This document shows positions 54,653 through 60,771 of a stretch of 64,000 nucleotides of DNA, in pieces. The number at the start of each line of letters is the position of its first letter. Within the stretch, counting starts at the first letter, position 1. The notes below the pieces were generated by a model. It was not told the DNA's origin, did no database searches, and worked only from the letters and a program-made list of their open reading frames with translations. Source of the stretch: Candidatus Aalborgicola danicus. GTDB taxonomy: Bacteria; Pseudomonadota; Gammaproteobacteria; Burkholderiales; Burkholderiaceae_C. A program made the translations under genes and the position numbers. The stretch is taken from the NCBI GenBank assembly GCA_016703945.1, contig JADJBC010000044.1, positions 310,001 to 374,000 on the forward strand. Reading direction: 5' to 3'.

Positions 54653-54911
54653 AGTCACGCACCTCTTGTTTGGTTGCCTTGCGCAGGCTGATCACGCGCA
54701 TCACGTCATCCTCGCGCTCCACAAACACCACACAATAAACATCGTTGCCAATGGGCGCAAAACCCACCATGCGCTGCTCGTAATAGTCATGCCGGGTGTC
54801 GTCTGCATGGCTTATCAGCAAATCCCACTCCAACTCGGCCGCCGCAGCCAGTGACAGGCCGTGATTTTTGATGTTCAAAACATCTTTGGCCGGGTTGAAT
54901 TCAATTTGCAT
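54636..54911 (-). CDS. brnT: BrnT-family ribonuclease toxin
   Basis: The 91-aa protein starts MQIEFNPAKDVLNIKNHGLSL, the BrnT N-terminal pattern (xxFDxxKxxxNxxKHG). It continues EQRMVGFAPIGNDVYCVVFVEREDDVMRVISLRKATKQEVRDY with the conserved Arg and Ser/Arg residues of the RelE-like fold. It should cut mRNA. The start at 54911 is chosen over MLAIWIY upstream because family members start here. Confidence 0.9.
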   Translation of the reverse strand: MQIEFNPAKDVLNIKNHGLSLAAAAELEWDLLISHADDTRHDYYEQRMVGFAPIGNDVYCVVFVEREDDVMRVISLRKATKQEVRDYADQI

Positions 54912-54925
54912 GTTGATTATTGTAG

Positions 54926-55153
54926 TTACGTATATCCAAATTGCAAGCACCCCATCACCATGTGCAAAGCACCTGGCGCGGCCTTGGCATCAAACACAAT
55001 CCCCGCCTGTTCCAATACCCACGCCTCAATGCGCTCGTGGTGAAGCCGCAGCAGATCCAGCGGGCGCACGTGCAGAGTAAGCCTCCGGCCTGGATAACAT
55101 TGCCGTGCCCCGTCATCCAACACATCGCCATCTGTAATCCGCCACACAGTCAA
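54926..55153 (-). CDS. Uncertain 75-aa reading frame upstream of brnT
   Basis: The frame MTVWRITDGDVLDDGARQCY... ends with GALHMVMGCLQFGYT just before the brnT gene. I do not recognise a family. The residue mix is protein-like (PLDLLRLHHERIEAWVLEQAG forms a plausible helix). There is no clear ribosome site, and it may be a remnant of a longer gene or non-coding. Confidence 0.3.
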   Translation of the reverse strand: MTVWRITDGDVLDDGARQCYPGRRLTLHVRPLDLLRLHHERIEAWVLEQAGIVFDAKAAPGALHMVMGCLQFGYT

Positions 55154-55203
55154 AGTGTCAAAATCAGTTCAAAATGCAAGTTCGCTGGAACTGGAGACCC
55201 ACC

Positions 55204-55461
55204 ATGATTGAAAAAATTGGCGACTACAAGTTGATAAACGACGCATTCCCGGGCATTGGCGCGAAACTGAAGCTGTTTTGGGGGCACCCGGAATTCAACG
55301 TCTTGATGGACGAGCTGCTGGTCTACAAACGGGGTGTGCCCAGAGAGGGATTTCCGGCCGAGGTTTTATTTGCCCTCTCGACGCTGGATAGCTTGCACTC
55401 GGTGGCCCACCCCAAGCTAAGCCGAAAAACTGGACCCGCCTGGACCCACGGCCCGGTTTAA
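55204..55461 (+). CDS. Small hypothetical protein
   Basis: The 85-aa protein begins MIEKIGDYKLINDAFPGIGAKLKLFWGHPEF and contains PREGFPAEVLFALSTLDSLHSVAHP. The first 70 residues look like a conserved small helical protein whose function I do not know. The last 15 residues (SRKTGPAWTHGPV) look like read-through into non-coding sequence, so its 3' end may be altered. A GGAG ribosome site lies 8 nt before the ATG. Confidence 0.5.
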   Translation: MIEKIGDYKLINDAFPGIGAKLKLFWGHPEFNVLMDELLVYKRGVPREGFPAEVLFALSTLDSLHSVAHPKLSRKTGPAWTHGPV

Positions 55462-55469
55462 CAGCCGTT

Positions 55470-55658
55470 TCAGCGCTTGGCCACTACTCCCGCGCCTCGC
55501 ACTTCCACACGCACGTGGTCCAGCACCCGACCTTTGGCATCCGCAATCTGCACCAGGTGACGGCAGGGCCACGGCGGCCATTGTGCGTGTTGGCCCCGAC
55601 CCAACAATTTGCCGTCCATCCTGCCCACCCAGACACCCACCGTGGAGCTATCAATAGA
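55470..55658 (-). pseudogene. C-terminal remnant of a penicillin-binding protein 1C gene
   Basis: A minus-strand frame without a start reads TVGVWVGRMDGKLLGRG, then QWPPWPCRHLVQIADAKGRVLD, ending VRVEVRGAGVVAKR and a stop. The second part matches the C-terminal domain of PBP1C. The TVGVWVG piece resembles the transpeptidase domain, so an internal deletion may have joined the two. Upstream the frame runs into a half-site of the dispersed repeat (55647-55663) and loses similarity. The remaining gene is absent. Confidence 0.6.
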
Positions 55659-55663
55659 GTAGC
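55647..55663 (+). repeat. Half-site of the dispersed repeat
   Basis: GCTATCAATAGAGTAGC resembles the imperfect palindrome GCTATCAATTAAATAGC that opens the complete copy at 25737. The CACGTGG core is absent. Confidence 0.5.
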
Positions 55664-55700
55664 AAATGCCGTGCGCATGCGGTTGGCAGCAAGCTGAGAG

Positions 55701-55946
55701 TTAAAAAGGCTCGACCTCACCTCGGTTGATCAGTTCGCGCGCAAAGTCATACGCGGCCAGAACGGCTTTTTCTTCGCTGGGATAGTCGTTGGGCACCCGA
55801 TGGGGTGTTGTGACGTGGCCTTTCAGGCGGGCAAAGTCCTGGTTGCGTTCAAAGTGTACCCAGGCCATCCAGCGCCCCGTGGGTTCATGTTGGGTGGTGA
55901 CGGACGCATAATGGCCCTCATGCTCGATCACAGGGTAGCCAGACAT
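55701..55946 (-). CDS. Small conserved-looking hypothetical protein
   Basis: The 81-aa protein MSGYPVIEHEGHYASVTTQ... contains GRWMAWVHFERNQDFARLKGH and ends YDFARELINRGEVEPF. A strand-rich first half and a helical end suggest a small soluble domain. I do not recognise a family. An AGGAG ribosome site stands 7 nt before the ATG at 55946, which decides the start over a Met seven codons upstream. Confidence 0.65.
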   Translation of the reverse strand: MSGYPVIEHEGHYASVTTQHEPTGRWMAWVHFERNQDFARLKGHVTTPHRVPNDYPSEEKAVLAAYDFARELINRGEVEPF

Positions 55947-55983
55947 AGAAGACTCCTTTCTTTGCAAATCGACTCAACTCACA

Positions 55984-56613
55984 CTACGGCCCCACCACCG
56001 CACTGGCAATGTAGACCCCGCCCAGCAGTGTGGTGCTGATATCCATTTCGCCGATGTGTTGTGACAGAACACTCCAGGGTTGCCCCAGACCCTCCAGTGA
56101 GGTCACCGAATGCAGGGCCGCCGCCATGACAAAAGTGTTGGTCAGCCAGGCCCAGGGCGGCGCCCACTGCAGGCCGGCGGCCACCACACGTGCCCCGGGT
56201 TTGAGGCTTTGCGCCACCTTGCGCACGGCTTGTTCGTCGCGCAGGATGTCATGGGTAAAGTGAAAAATGGCGGCATCCGCCTTGCGGGTGATCCGCGCTT
56301 GCTGGATCGGGGAATTGATCAGGGTCACGTTGGCCCATCCCTGTTCAGCCACGCGCGCACGGGCCTTGGCCAGCATTTCCGGGCATTGCTCAATACCGAC
56401 AATGTGTCCACCGGACCCAATGGCGCGTTGCAGCAGGCCAAAACTCAGGCCGGTGCCGCAGCCGACGTCCAACACCGTGTCTCCAGGGGTTAACTGCAGG
56501 CGCTCGATGGCCATGCGGCGAATTGGCTCGAAGGCCGCCAGTTCCAGGTCGTACGCACCGGCGCGTTTGCGGTATTGCTCCAGCGCAAACTGCCTGTCAG
56601 AGGCGCGCACCAT
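55984..56613 (-). CDS. Class I SAM-dependent methyltransferase
   Basis: The 209-aa protein has motif I VLDVGCGTGLSFGLL, an acidic motif II (VGIEQCPEML) and ADAAIFHFTHDILRDE. The fold binds S-adenosylmethionine. The N-terminal YRKRAGAYD.ELAAFEPIRR resembles UbiE/PmtA-like small-molecule or phospholipid methyltransferases; the substrate is unknown. The start MVRASDRQF is preferred to a Met 18 codons upstream. It lies 10 nt after the universal stress gene on the same strand. Confidence 0.87.
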   Translation of the reverse strand: MVRASDRQFALEQYRKRAGAYDLELAAFEPIRRMAIERLQLTPGDTVLDVGCGTGLSFGLLQRAIGSGGHIVGIEQCPEMLAKARARVAEQGWANVTLINSPIQQARITRKADAAIFHFTHDILRDEQAVRKVAQSLKPGARVVAAGLQWAPPWAWLTNTFVMAAALHSVTSLEGLGQPWSVLSQHIGEMDISTTLLGGVYIASAVVGP

Positions 56614-56623
56614 CGCAGCCTCG

Positions 56624-57061
56624 CTACAACGTGATGACACACAGCACGCTGCAGGGTGCATGCTCAATCAGGGCGCTCGAGATGGAACCCCGCCACCAGC
56701 GTGCCGCCCAACTGTCCAGGTGTTTGTGCCCCACTACGATCAAATCGGCACTGATCTTGCGGGCGTAGTTTGTGATTTCTTCCACCGAATCGCCCACCAG
56801 CAGCTCACCATTGGCCGTGAAGCCGGTGTCAGCCAGACGGCGCAGTCCGTCGGCCAAAATGGCCTGAAACCGGCTGCGCTCGCGCTGCTCGACTTCGGGG
56901 TCGTAAATGCTGCCTTCCATGGCCACAAAACCCATCGTGGAGGGCATGACCGCCACCAGGGATAGCGTAGCGTGACTCCACTGCGCCAGTTCATTGCAGT
57001 CCAACAGGGCCTTTTGGCCCGAGTCCGAGCCGTCGTAGGCAAGCACAATATTCTTGTACAT
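56624..57061 (-). CDS. Universal stress protein (UspA family)
   Basis: The 145-aa protein begins MYKNIVLAYDGSDSGQKALLD and carries the ATP-binding end motif LIVVGHKHLDSWAARWWRGSISSALIEHAPCSVLCV, a slight variant of G-2x-G-9x-G(S/T). Length fits single-domain Usp proteins. It probably forms dimers and responds to starvation or stress. It probably shares a transcript with the methyltransferase gene downstream. Confidence 0.9.
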   Translation of the reverse strand: MYKNIVLAYDGSDSGQKALLDCNELAQWSHATLSLVAVMPSTMGFVAMEGSIYDPEVEQRERSRFQAILADGLRRLADTGFTANGELLVGDSVEEITNYARKISADLIVVGHKHLDSWAARWWRGSISSALIEHAPCSVLCVITL

Positions 57062-57178
57062 GATCCAACCTTTCAATGTTTCACCAAGCATAGACCGGCC
57101 CGGGCCAAGTGGCAAGACATCTTCCTTGGTGGTCCGCTATCACTGAAAATGGAGACTTGCAGCAACAAACAGGCATTT

Positions 57179-57625
57179 ATGTACGAAACGGTGACCCAAC
57201 CAACCGAAGCCAGCGTTGCGGCCCATCTGGCCGCAATAGAAGACGTTACACGCCGTGCAGACTGCGAGGCCATAGCGGCACTGATGCAACGCATGACCGG
57301 ATGTGCGCCCACCATGTGGGGCCCCAGCATGGTGGGTTTCGACAGTTACCACTACCAGTACGCCAGCGGACACCAGGGTGACGCCAGTGTTGTTGCGTTC
57401 GCGTCGCGCAAGGGCGACATCAGCATCTACTTGATGTGTGATTACGAGTCTGCGGAGATTGCGGCTCTGCTGACACAACTCGGCAAGCACAAGTTCGGCA
57501 AGTCCTGTCTCTATATCAAGCGTCTGTCGGACATTCAATTGCCGGTGCTGGAGCAACTGATTGCGTTGTCGGTCGCTGAAACCCGGAGGCGGTATCCGAG
57601 ACCATCGGTGTCCTCCAGCCTCTGA
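57179..57625 (+). CDS. DUF1801-domain protein
   Basis: The 148-aa protein has the DUF1801 pattern: VAAHLAAIEDVTRRADCEAIAALMQRMTGCAPTMWGPSMVGFDSYHYQY, then ASRKGDISIYLM and KFGKSCLYIKRLSDIQLPVLEQLI. The family has an iron-chaperone-like (frataxin-like) fold in some members, but its role here is unknown. A Met ten codons upstream (57149) is an alternative start. It diverges from the universal stress gene and is followed 9 nt later by the DUF6544-like gene. Confidence 0.85.
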   Translation: MYETVTQPTEASVAAHLAAIEDVTRRADCEAIAALMQRMTGCAPTMWGPSMVGFDSYHYQYASGHQGDASVVAFASRKGDISIYLMCDYESAEIAALLTQLGKHKFGKSCLYIKRLSDIQLPVLEQLIALSVAETRRRYPRPSVSSSL

Positions 57626-57634
57626 AATCACACC

Positions 57635-58600
57635 ATGCGTACCGAAAACAAAAAGGCACCAGGCGACAGCCCGCAGATGCTGGGCGACTTTGTCGTGCCG
57701 AGTTATGTCCCCAACGGAACCAATACCCTGCTGGTGGTGATCAAGTGGGGCAAGATCATGGTGGTCACGCTGGTGTTGGCGGCCGTCGGTTTGGGCCTGT
57801 GGGGGCATTCTCGATGGTTGAAAAAAACGGAAGCCTTGGTGCATGCGCTAGAGCAGGGGGCAACAGCCCGTGCGACACGGTCTCAACGGTATGACGACAG
57901 CGAGTTGGCAACGCTGCCGCCGGTCGTGCGCCGATACCTGTTGCAAGTCCTGAATCCAAACCAGCCGCTGGTGCGCAAGCTGTATCTGGAACAAAGCGGC
58001 ACTTTCAACCGCAGCAGCACCCCGCCCGAAATCTGGGATCCTTTTACCGCCAAACAACTGGTGGTCACCAAGCGACCCGGTTTCGTGTGGGATGCCTCCA
58101 TCCTCATGTTGCCCGGTGTCTCGGTGCGTGTGGTGGACGCGTATGTGGCGGGTGTCGGCACGCTGCAGCCGTCCGTGATCGGGTTGTTCGATCTGGGGGG
58201 TATTGCGGGTACCGGAGAGATTGCACGCGGGGAGTTGATCCGGTATGTGGCCGAAAGTGTGTGGTACCCCACCGCCTTGTTACCCAGCCAGGGCATGCAG
58301 TGGAATGCAGTGGATGCAAACACCGCGCAGGCCACATTCACAGACGGGCCCATCACCGTGAACCTGCTCTTTTCGTTCAATGCCAGCGGTTTGGTGGAGC
58401 GCATCCACAGCACCGAGCGCAGTGCCCTGGTCGATGGCACCATGGTGGCTATGCCCTGGGAGGTGCGGGTGTCGCACTACCAGGCGCACAGCGGCATGTT
58501 AGTGCCACTGCAGGCCGAGGTGGCGTGGCTGGCACCCACGGGCCGAATGCCGTACTGGCGTGGAAAAATCGAGAAGCTGGATTACGAGATGCCGAGGTAG
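57635..58600 (+). CDS. Membrane-anchored DUF6544-like protein
   Basis: The 321-aa protein has one membrane helix (about 42-60, VVTLVLAAVGLGLWG). A large domain with LPPVVRRYLLQVLNPNQPLVRKLYLEQSGTFN, FVWDASILMLPGVSVRVVDAYVAG and ELIRYVAESVWYPTALLPSQGMQW fits proteins annotated DUF6544. Strand-rich sequence suggests a lipid- or surface-binding beta barrel; the function is unknown. It follows the DUF1801 gene closely. Confidence 0.75.
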   Translation: MRTENKKAPGDSPQMLGDFVVPSYVPNGTNTLLVVIKWGKIMVVTLVLAAVGLGLWGHSRWLKKTEALVHALEQGATARATRSQRYDDSELATLPPVVRRYLLQVLNPNQPLVRKLYLEQSGTFNRSSTPPEIWDPFTAKQLVVTKRPGFVWDASILMLPGVSVRVVDAYVAGVGTLQPSVIGLFDLGGIAGTGEIARGELIRYVAESVWYPTALLPSQGMQWNAVDANTAQATFTDGPITVNLLFSFNASGLVERIHSTERSALVDGTMVAMPWEVRVSHYQAHSGMLVPLQAEVAWLAPTGRMPYWRGKIEKLDYEMPR

Positions 58601-58649
58601 CTCGGACAGGGTGTCTGGCTAGACGGCGATCGGCATCCCGAAGTTTGCA

Positions 58650-58775
58650 GAAAACCCCCCCCCGGGGGGGGGGGGGGGGAAAACCAACCGAGGGGAAAAA
58701 ACTGGGGGGGGGGGGGGGGGGGGGGGGGGGCGGGGGGGGCGGGGGGGGGGGGGGCGGGGGGGCCGGGGCGGGCCG
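58650..58775. other. Poly-G/C low-complexity tract, probable artefact
   Basis: This tract is composed almost only of G with a C and A block at its start and one T. It resembles the tracts at 10837-11941 and within the SDR gene. Confidence 0.75.
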
Positions 58776-58841
58776 GCTTCCCCAATCCGGCGAGGAGTGG
58801 ATGCCTTGGTGCTCAGAGAGCCAATACTGTCGCTTTGGAGA

Positions 58842-58910
58842 GGGTGGGGTGGGCCTGGCTGCCGATTTCTGCGTATGCCGCAGTATGAGGCAGCCAGGCC
58901 TGCCCCACCC
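58842..58910. repeat. Long hairpin element, copy 2
   Basis: Two 22-nt arms (58842-58863 and 58889-58910) match at 20 positions around a 25-nt loop that begins GATTT and ends ATGA, as in copy 1 at 28958. The loop itself can form CTGCG/CGCAG. Confidence 0.78.
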
Positions 58911-58949
58911 GCTACGCGACATAGACCACGGCGCACAACCGCAAGAAAA

Positions 58950-59083
58950 TCACTTGGCCGCCTCTACCTTGGTACGCGCATTCGGTGCCTCGCCAAACAT
59001 CTCCGGCGCATACATGGCCTCCACGTCAGCCTGCGGTTGCAGGCCATCCGCTACTGCAGTGAAGCCGCAAACGTAGCCGATTT
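58950..59083 (-). pseudogene. C-terminal remnant of an unidentified gene
   Basis: A 44-codon minus-strand frame without a start reads QIGYVCGFTAVADGLQPQ, then ADVEAMYAPEMFGEAP and NARTKVEAAK, ending in a stop. The composition is protein-like, but I cannot name the family. It lies just downstream of the mobA-like gene and is cut off by a stop on its upstream side. Confidence 0.35.
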
Positions 59084-59089
59084 GTCAGG

Positions 59090-59662
59090 TTAGTTTTCCA
59101 GCCCGCAACGCGTCTCAACGCTGGCACGACGCTCGGACATGTGCCGGGCTGCACTGTGCAAGTCGTCCAGGGTATCGATGTCGGTCACCGCGCCGCAATC
59201 GTCCACTATCAATTCAATAGCTGGGTACGCAATGAATACGAGGGCTGCACCCTTGTTTCCCTTAAGGTTTAACAGGTTTGCACGACACCGTGCTGCAAAG
59301 CCCACGGGGTGACCGCGCTGCCCCTGGAACACCGGTACCACCACCGCGTGTTGGGTCAGTGCCTGGGCGAGTGCCACCAGCGTGGCGTTATTGATCAACG
59401 GCAAATCACCCGGCAGCACCAGCCACCCGGTTGCGTCTGCTGTGGCCTTGACGGCAGCGGCAATGGAGTCGCCCATACCCGGGTGGCGGGCAGTCTCCAC
59501 GTGAAAGGGCAGGCCGCTGGCGCGCACCGCGTCCAAGGTGTGCTCCAGCACTGGCTTGCCATGCAATAGCGCCTGCAACTTGGAGCCCTGGCCGCCGGAC
59601 GCCACAAAACGTTCGCCGCGGCCGCTGGCCAGGATCAGGACGGTGGGAGGGCTAACGCACAT
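59090..59662 (-). CDS. MobA/MocA-like nucleotidyltransferase
   Basis: The 190-aa protein has the NTP-transferase motifs LILASGRGERF, KLQALLHGKPVLEHTL, LVLPGDLPLINNATL and GHPVGF. MocA-type enzymes transfer CTP or GTP to the molybdopterin cofactor for hydroxylases, which suits the molybdenum hydroxylase genes upstream. It overlaps the xdhC gene by 28 nt. The segment ALVFIAYPAIELIVDD is encoded by DNA that closely resembles the dispersed repeat (59206-59252). Confidence 0.86.
   Translation of the reverse strand: MCVSPPTVLILASGRGERFVASGGQGSKLQALLHGKPVLEHTLDAVRASGLPFHVETARHPGMGDSIAAAVKATADATGWLVLPGDLPLINNATLVALAQALTQHAVVVPVFQGQRGHPVGFAARCRANLLNLKGNKGAALVFIAYPAIELIVDDCGAVTDIDTLDDLHSAARHMSERRASVETRCGLEN
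59206..59252 (+). repeat. Dispersed repeat-like sequence inside the mobA-like gene, copy F
   Basis: CTATCAATTCAATAGCTGGG, TACGCAATGAATACGAGGG and CTGCACC line up without gaps on the complete copy at 25737: about 28 of 42 bases agree, in blocks TCAATT, AATAGCTG, ACGCA, ACG and GGGCTG. Confidence 0.6.
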
Positions 59663-60768
59663 GCCAATGCGGGCTCTGACCGGTGGGGGGGCTGTTGCAA
59701 TGCGGCGTTCTTGACCTGCACGATTTCAGCCATCACCGACACCGCAATTTCCGCCGGCGTCTTGGCACCAATGAACAGGCCCACCGGCCCATGCAGGCGG
59801 GCCAGCACCTCGGGCGTGAGGTCAAAGTGTTCGGCCAGGCGCTGTTTGCGCGTGGCCTGGTTGCGCCGCGAGCCCAGGGCGCCTACGTAAAAGGCGTCGG
59901 AACCCAGCGCCTCCAGCAAGGCCATGTCGTCGAGCTTGGGGTCGTGGGTCAGGGCAACGATGGCGGTGTGGGCGTCGGGCTTGAGGGCGCGCACCACATC
60001 GTCGGGCATGCCTGGCACGCGGGTGGCTGTGCCGGTTTGCATGGCGCTGAAGTATTCGTCGCGTGGGTCACACACCAGCACTTCAAAGTCCAGCATCTGG
60101 GCAATCTGGGCCACGGCTTGCGACAACTGGCCTGCGCCAATCAGCAACAAGCGCCATTTGGGGCCAAACACACTGCTCAAAACGCTGCCGTCAAACTGCA
60201 GGGCTTGACCCCGAACGGCTGGCAGTAACTGCACCGCGCCGGTGGCCAATGTGAGTTGGCGTGTGACGAGTTCATGCCGTTCGGTGCGGGCCAACAGTTC
60301 TTCGATCCAGGCGGTGTTTTGTAGAGGTTCGCGCACCAGGCGTAACGTGCCACCGCAGGGCAGGCCAAAACGTGTCGCTTCTTCCTTGGTGACGCCGTAG
60401 GCTAGCATCGTTGGCAGTTGGTTTGTGTGCGCTGCGAGCCTGGGCGGCAGAGCGTTCTGCTCCCCCACATCAGTTGACCCCGCCCGCTGCGCGGGCTCCT
60501 CCTTGACCTGCGCAGAACGCTCTGCCGCCCAGTCTCTCGGTTCGTTGGCGTTGTGAAAAGCAGTCCTGGTTTGTGCAATCAAATCGTCTTCCACACAACC
60601 GCCGGACACTGAACCGCTGACCGCGCCATCGTCACGTAGGGCCAGCAACGCACCGGGCGGGCGCGGCGCGCTGCCCCAGGTTTCGACCACCGTCACCAGG
60701 GTCACGGCGTGGCCGTCTTTGCGCCACTGCAGGGCGTCGGCGAGAACGCGCAGGTCCAGGCTTTCCAT
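59635..60768 (-). CDS. XdhC-family molybdenum cofactor insertion/sulfuration protein
   Basis: The 377-aa protein has an N-terminal XdhC domain (VTVVETWGSAPRPPGALLAL, SVSGGCVEDDL) and a C-terminal Rossmann XdhC domain (LLLIGAGQLSQAVAQIA, VLVCDPRDEYF, ALTHDPKLDDMALLEAL, YVGALGSRRNQATR). It matures the Mo cofactor for the hydroxylase encoded upstream. Between the two parts lies an unusual insert (about residues 78-110) encoded by a 93-bp element with 21-bp inverted repeats, kept in frame. The large-subunit gene ends 3 nt before its start. Confidence 0.88.
   Translation of the reverse strand: MESLDLRVLADALQWRKDGHAVTLVTVVETWGSAPRPPGALLALRDDGAVSGSVSGGCVEDDLIAQTRTAFHNANEPRDWAAERSAQVKEEPAQRAGSTDVGEQNALPPRLAAHTNQLPTMLAYGVTKEEATRFGLPCGGTLRLVREPLQNTAWIEELLARTERHELVTRQLTLATGAVQLLPAVRGQALQFDGSVLSSVFGPKWRLLLIGAGQLSQAVAQIAQMLDFEVLVCDPRDEYFSAMQTGTATRVPGMPDDVVRALKPDAHTAIVALTHDPKLDDMALLEALGSDAFYVGALGSRRNQATRKQRLAEHFDLTPEVLARLHGPVGLFIGAKTPAEIAVSVMAEIVQVKNAALQQPPHRSEPALACALALPPS
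60440..60532. mobile_element. MITE-like 93-bp element inside xdhC
   Basis: Perfect 21-bp inverted repeats (60440-60460 and 60512-60532; GGGCGGCAGAGCG at the left) enclose 51 nt that contain a small hairpin GCCCGC/GCGGGC (60482-60496). The total is 31 codons, which keeps the frame open. No transposase and no clear target duplication are visible. Confidence 0.7.
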
Positions 60769-60771
60769 GGA

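Larger units (their letters stand above)
58601..59089. other. Gene-free region with a poly-G tract, a long hairpin and a gene remnant
   Basis: After the DUF6544-like gene come a low-complexity G tract (58650-58775), a long hairpin (58842-58910) and the 3' remnant of an unknown gene on the minus strand (58950-59083). No intact gene can be supported. Confidence 0.7.
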
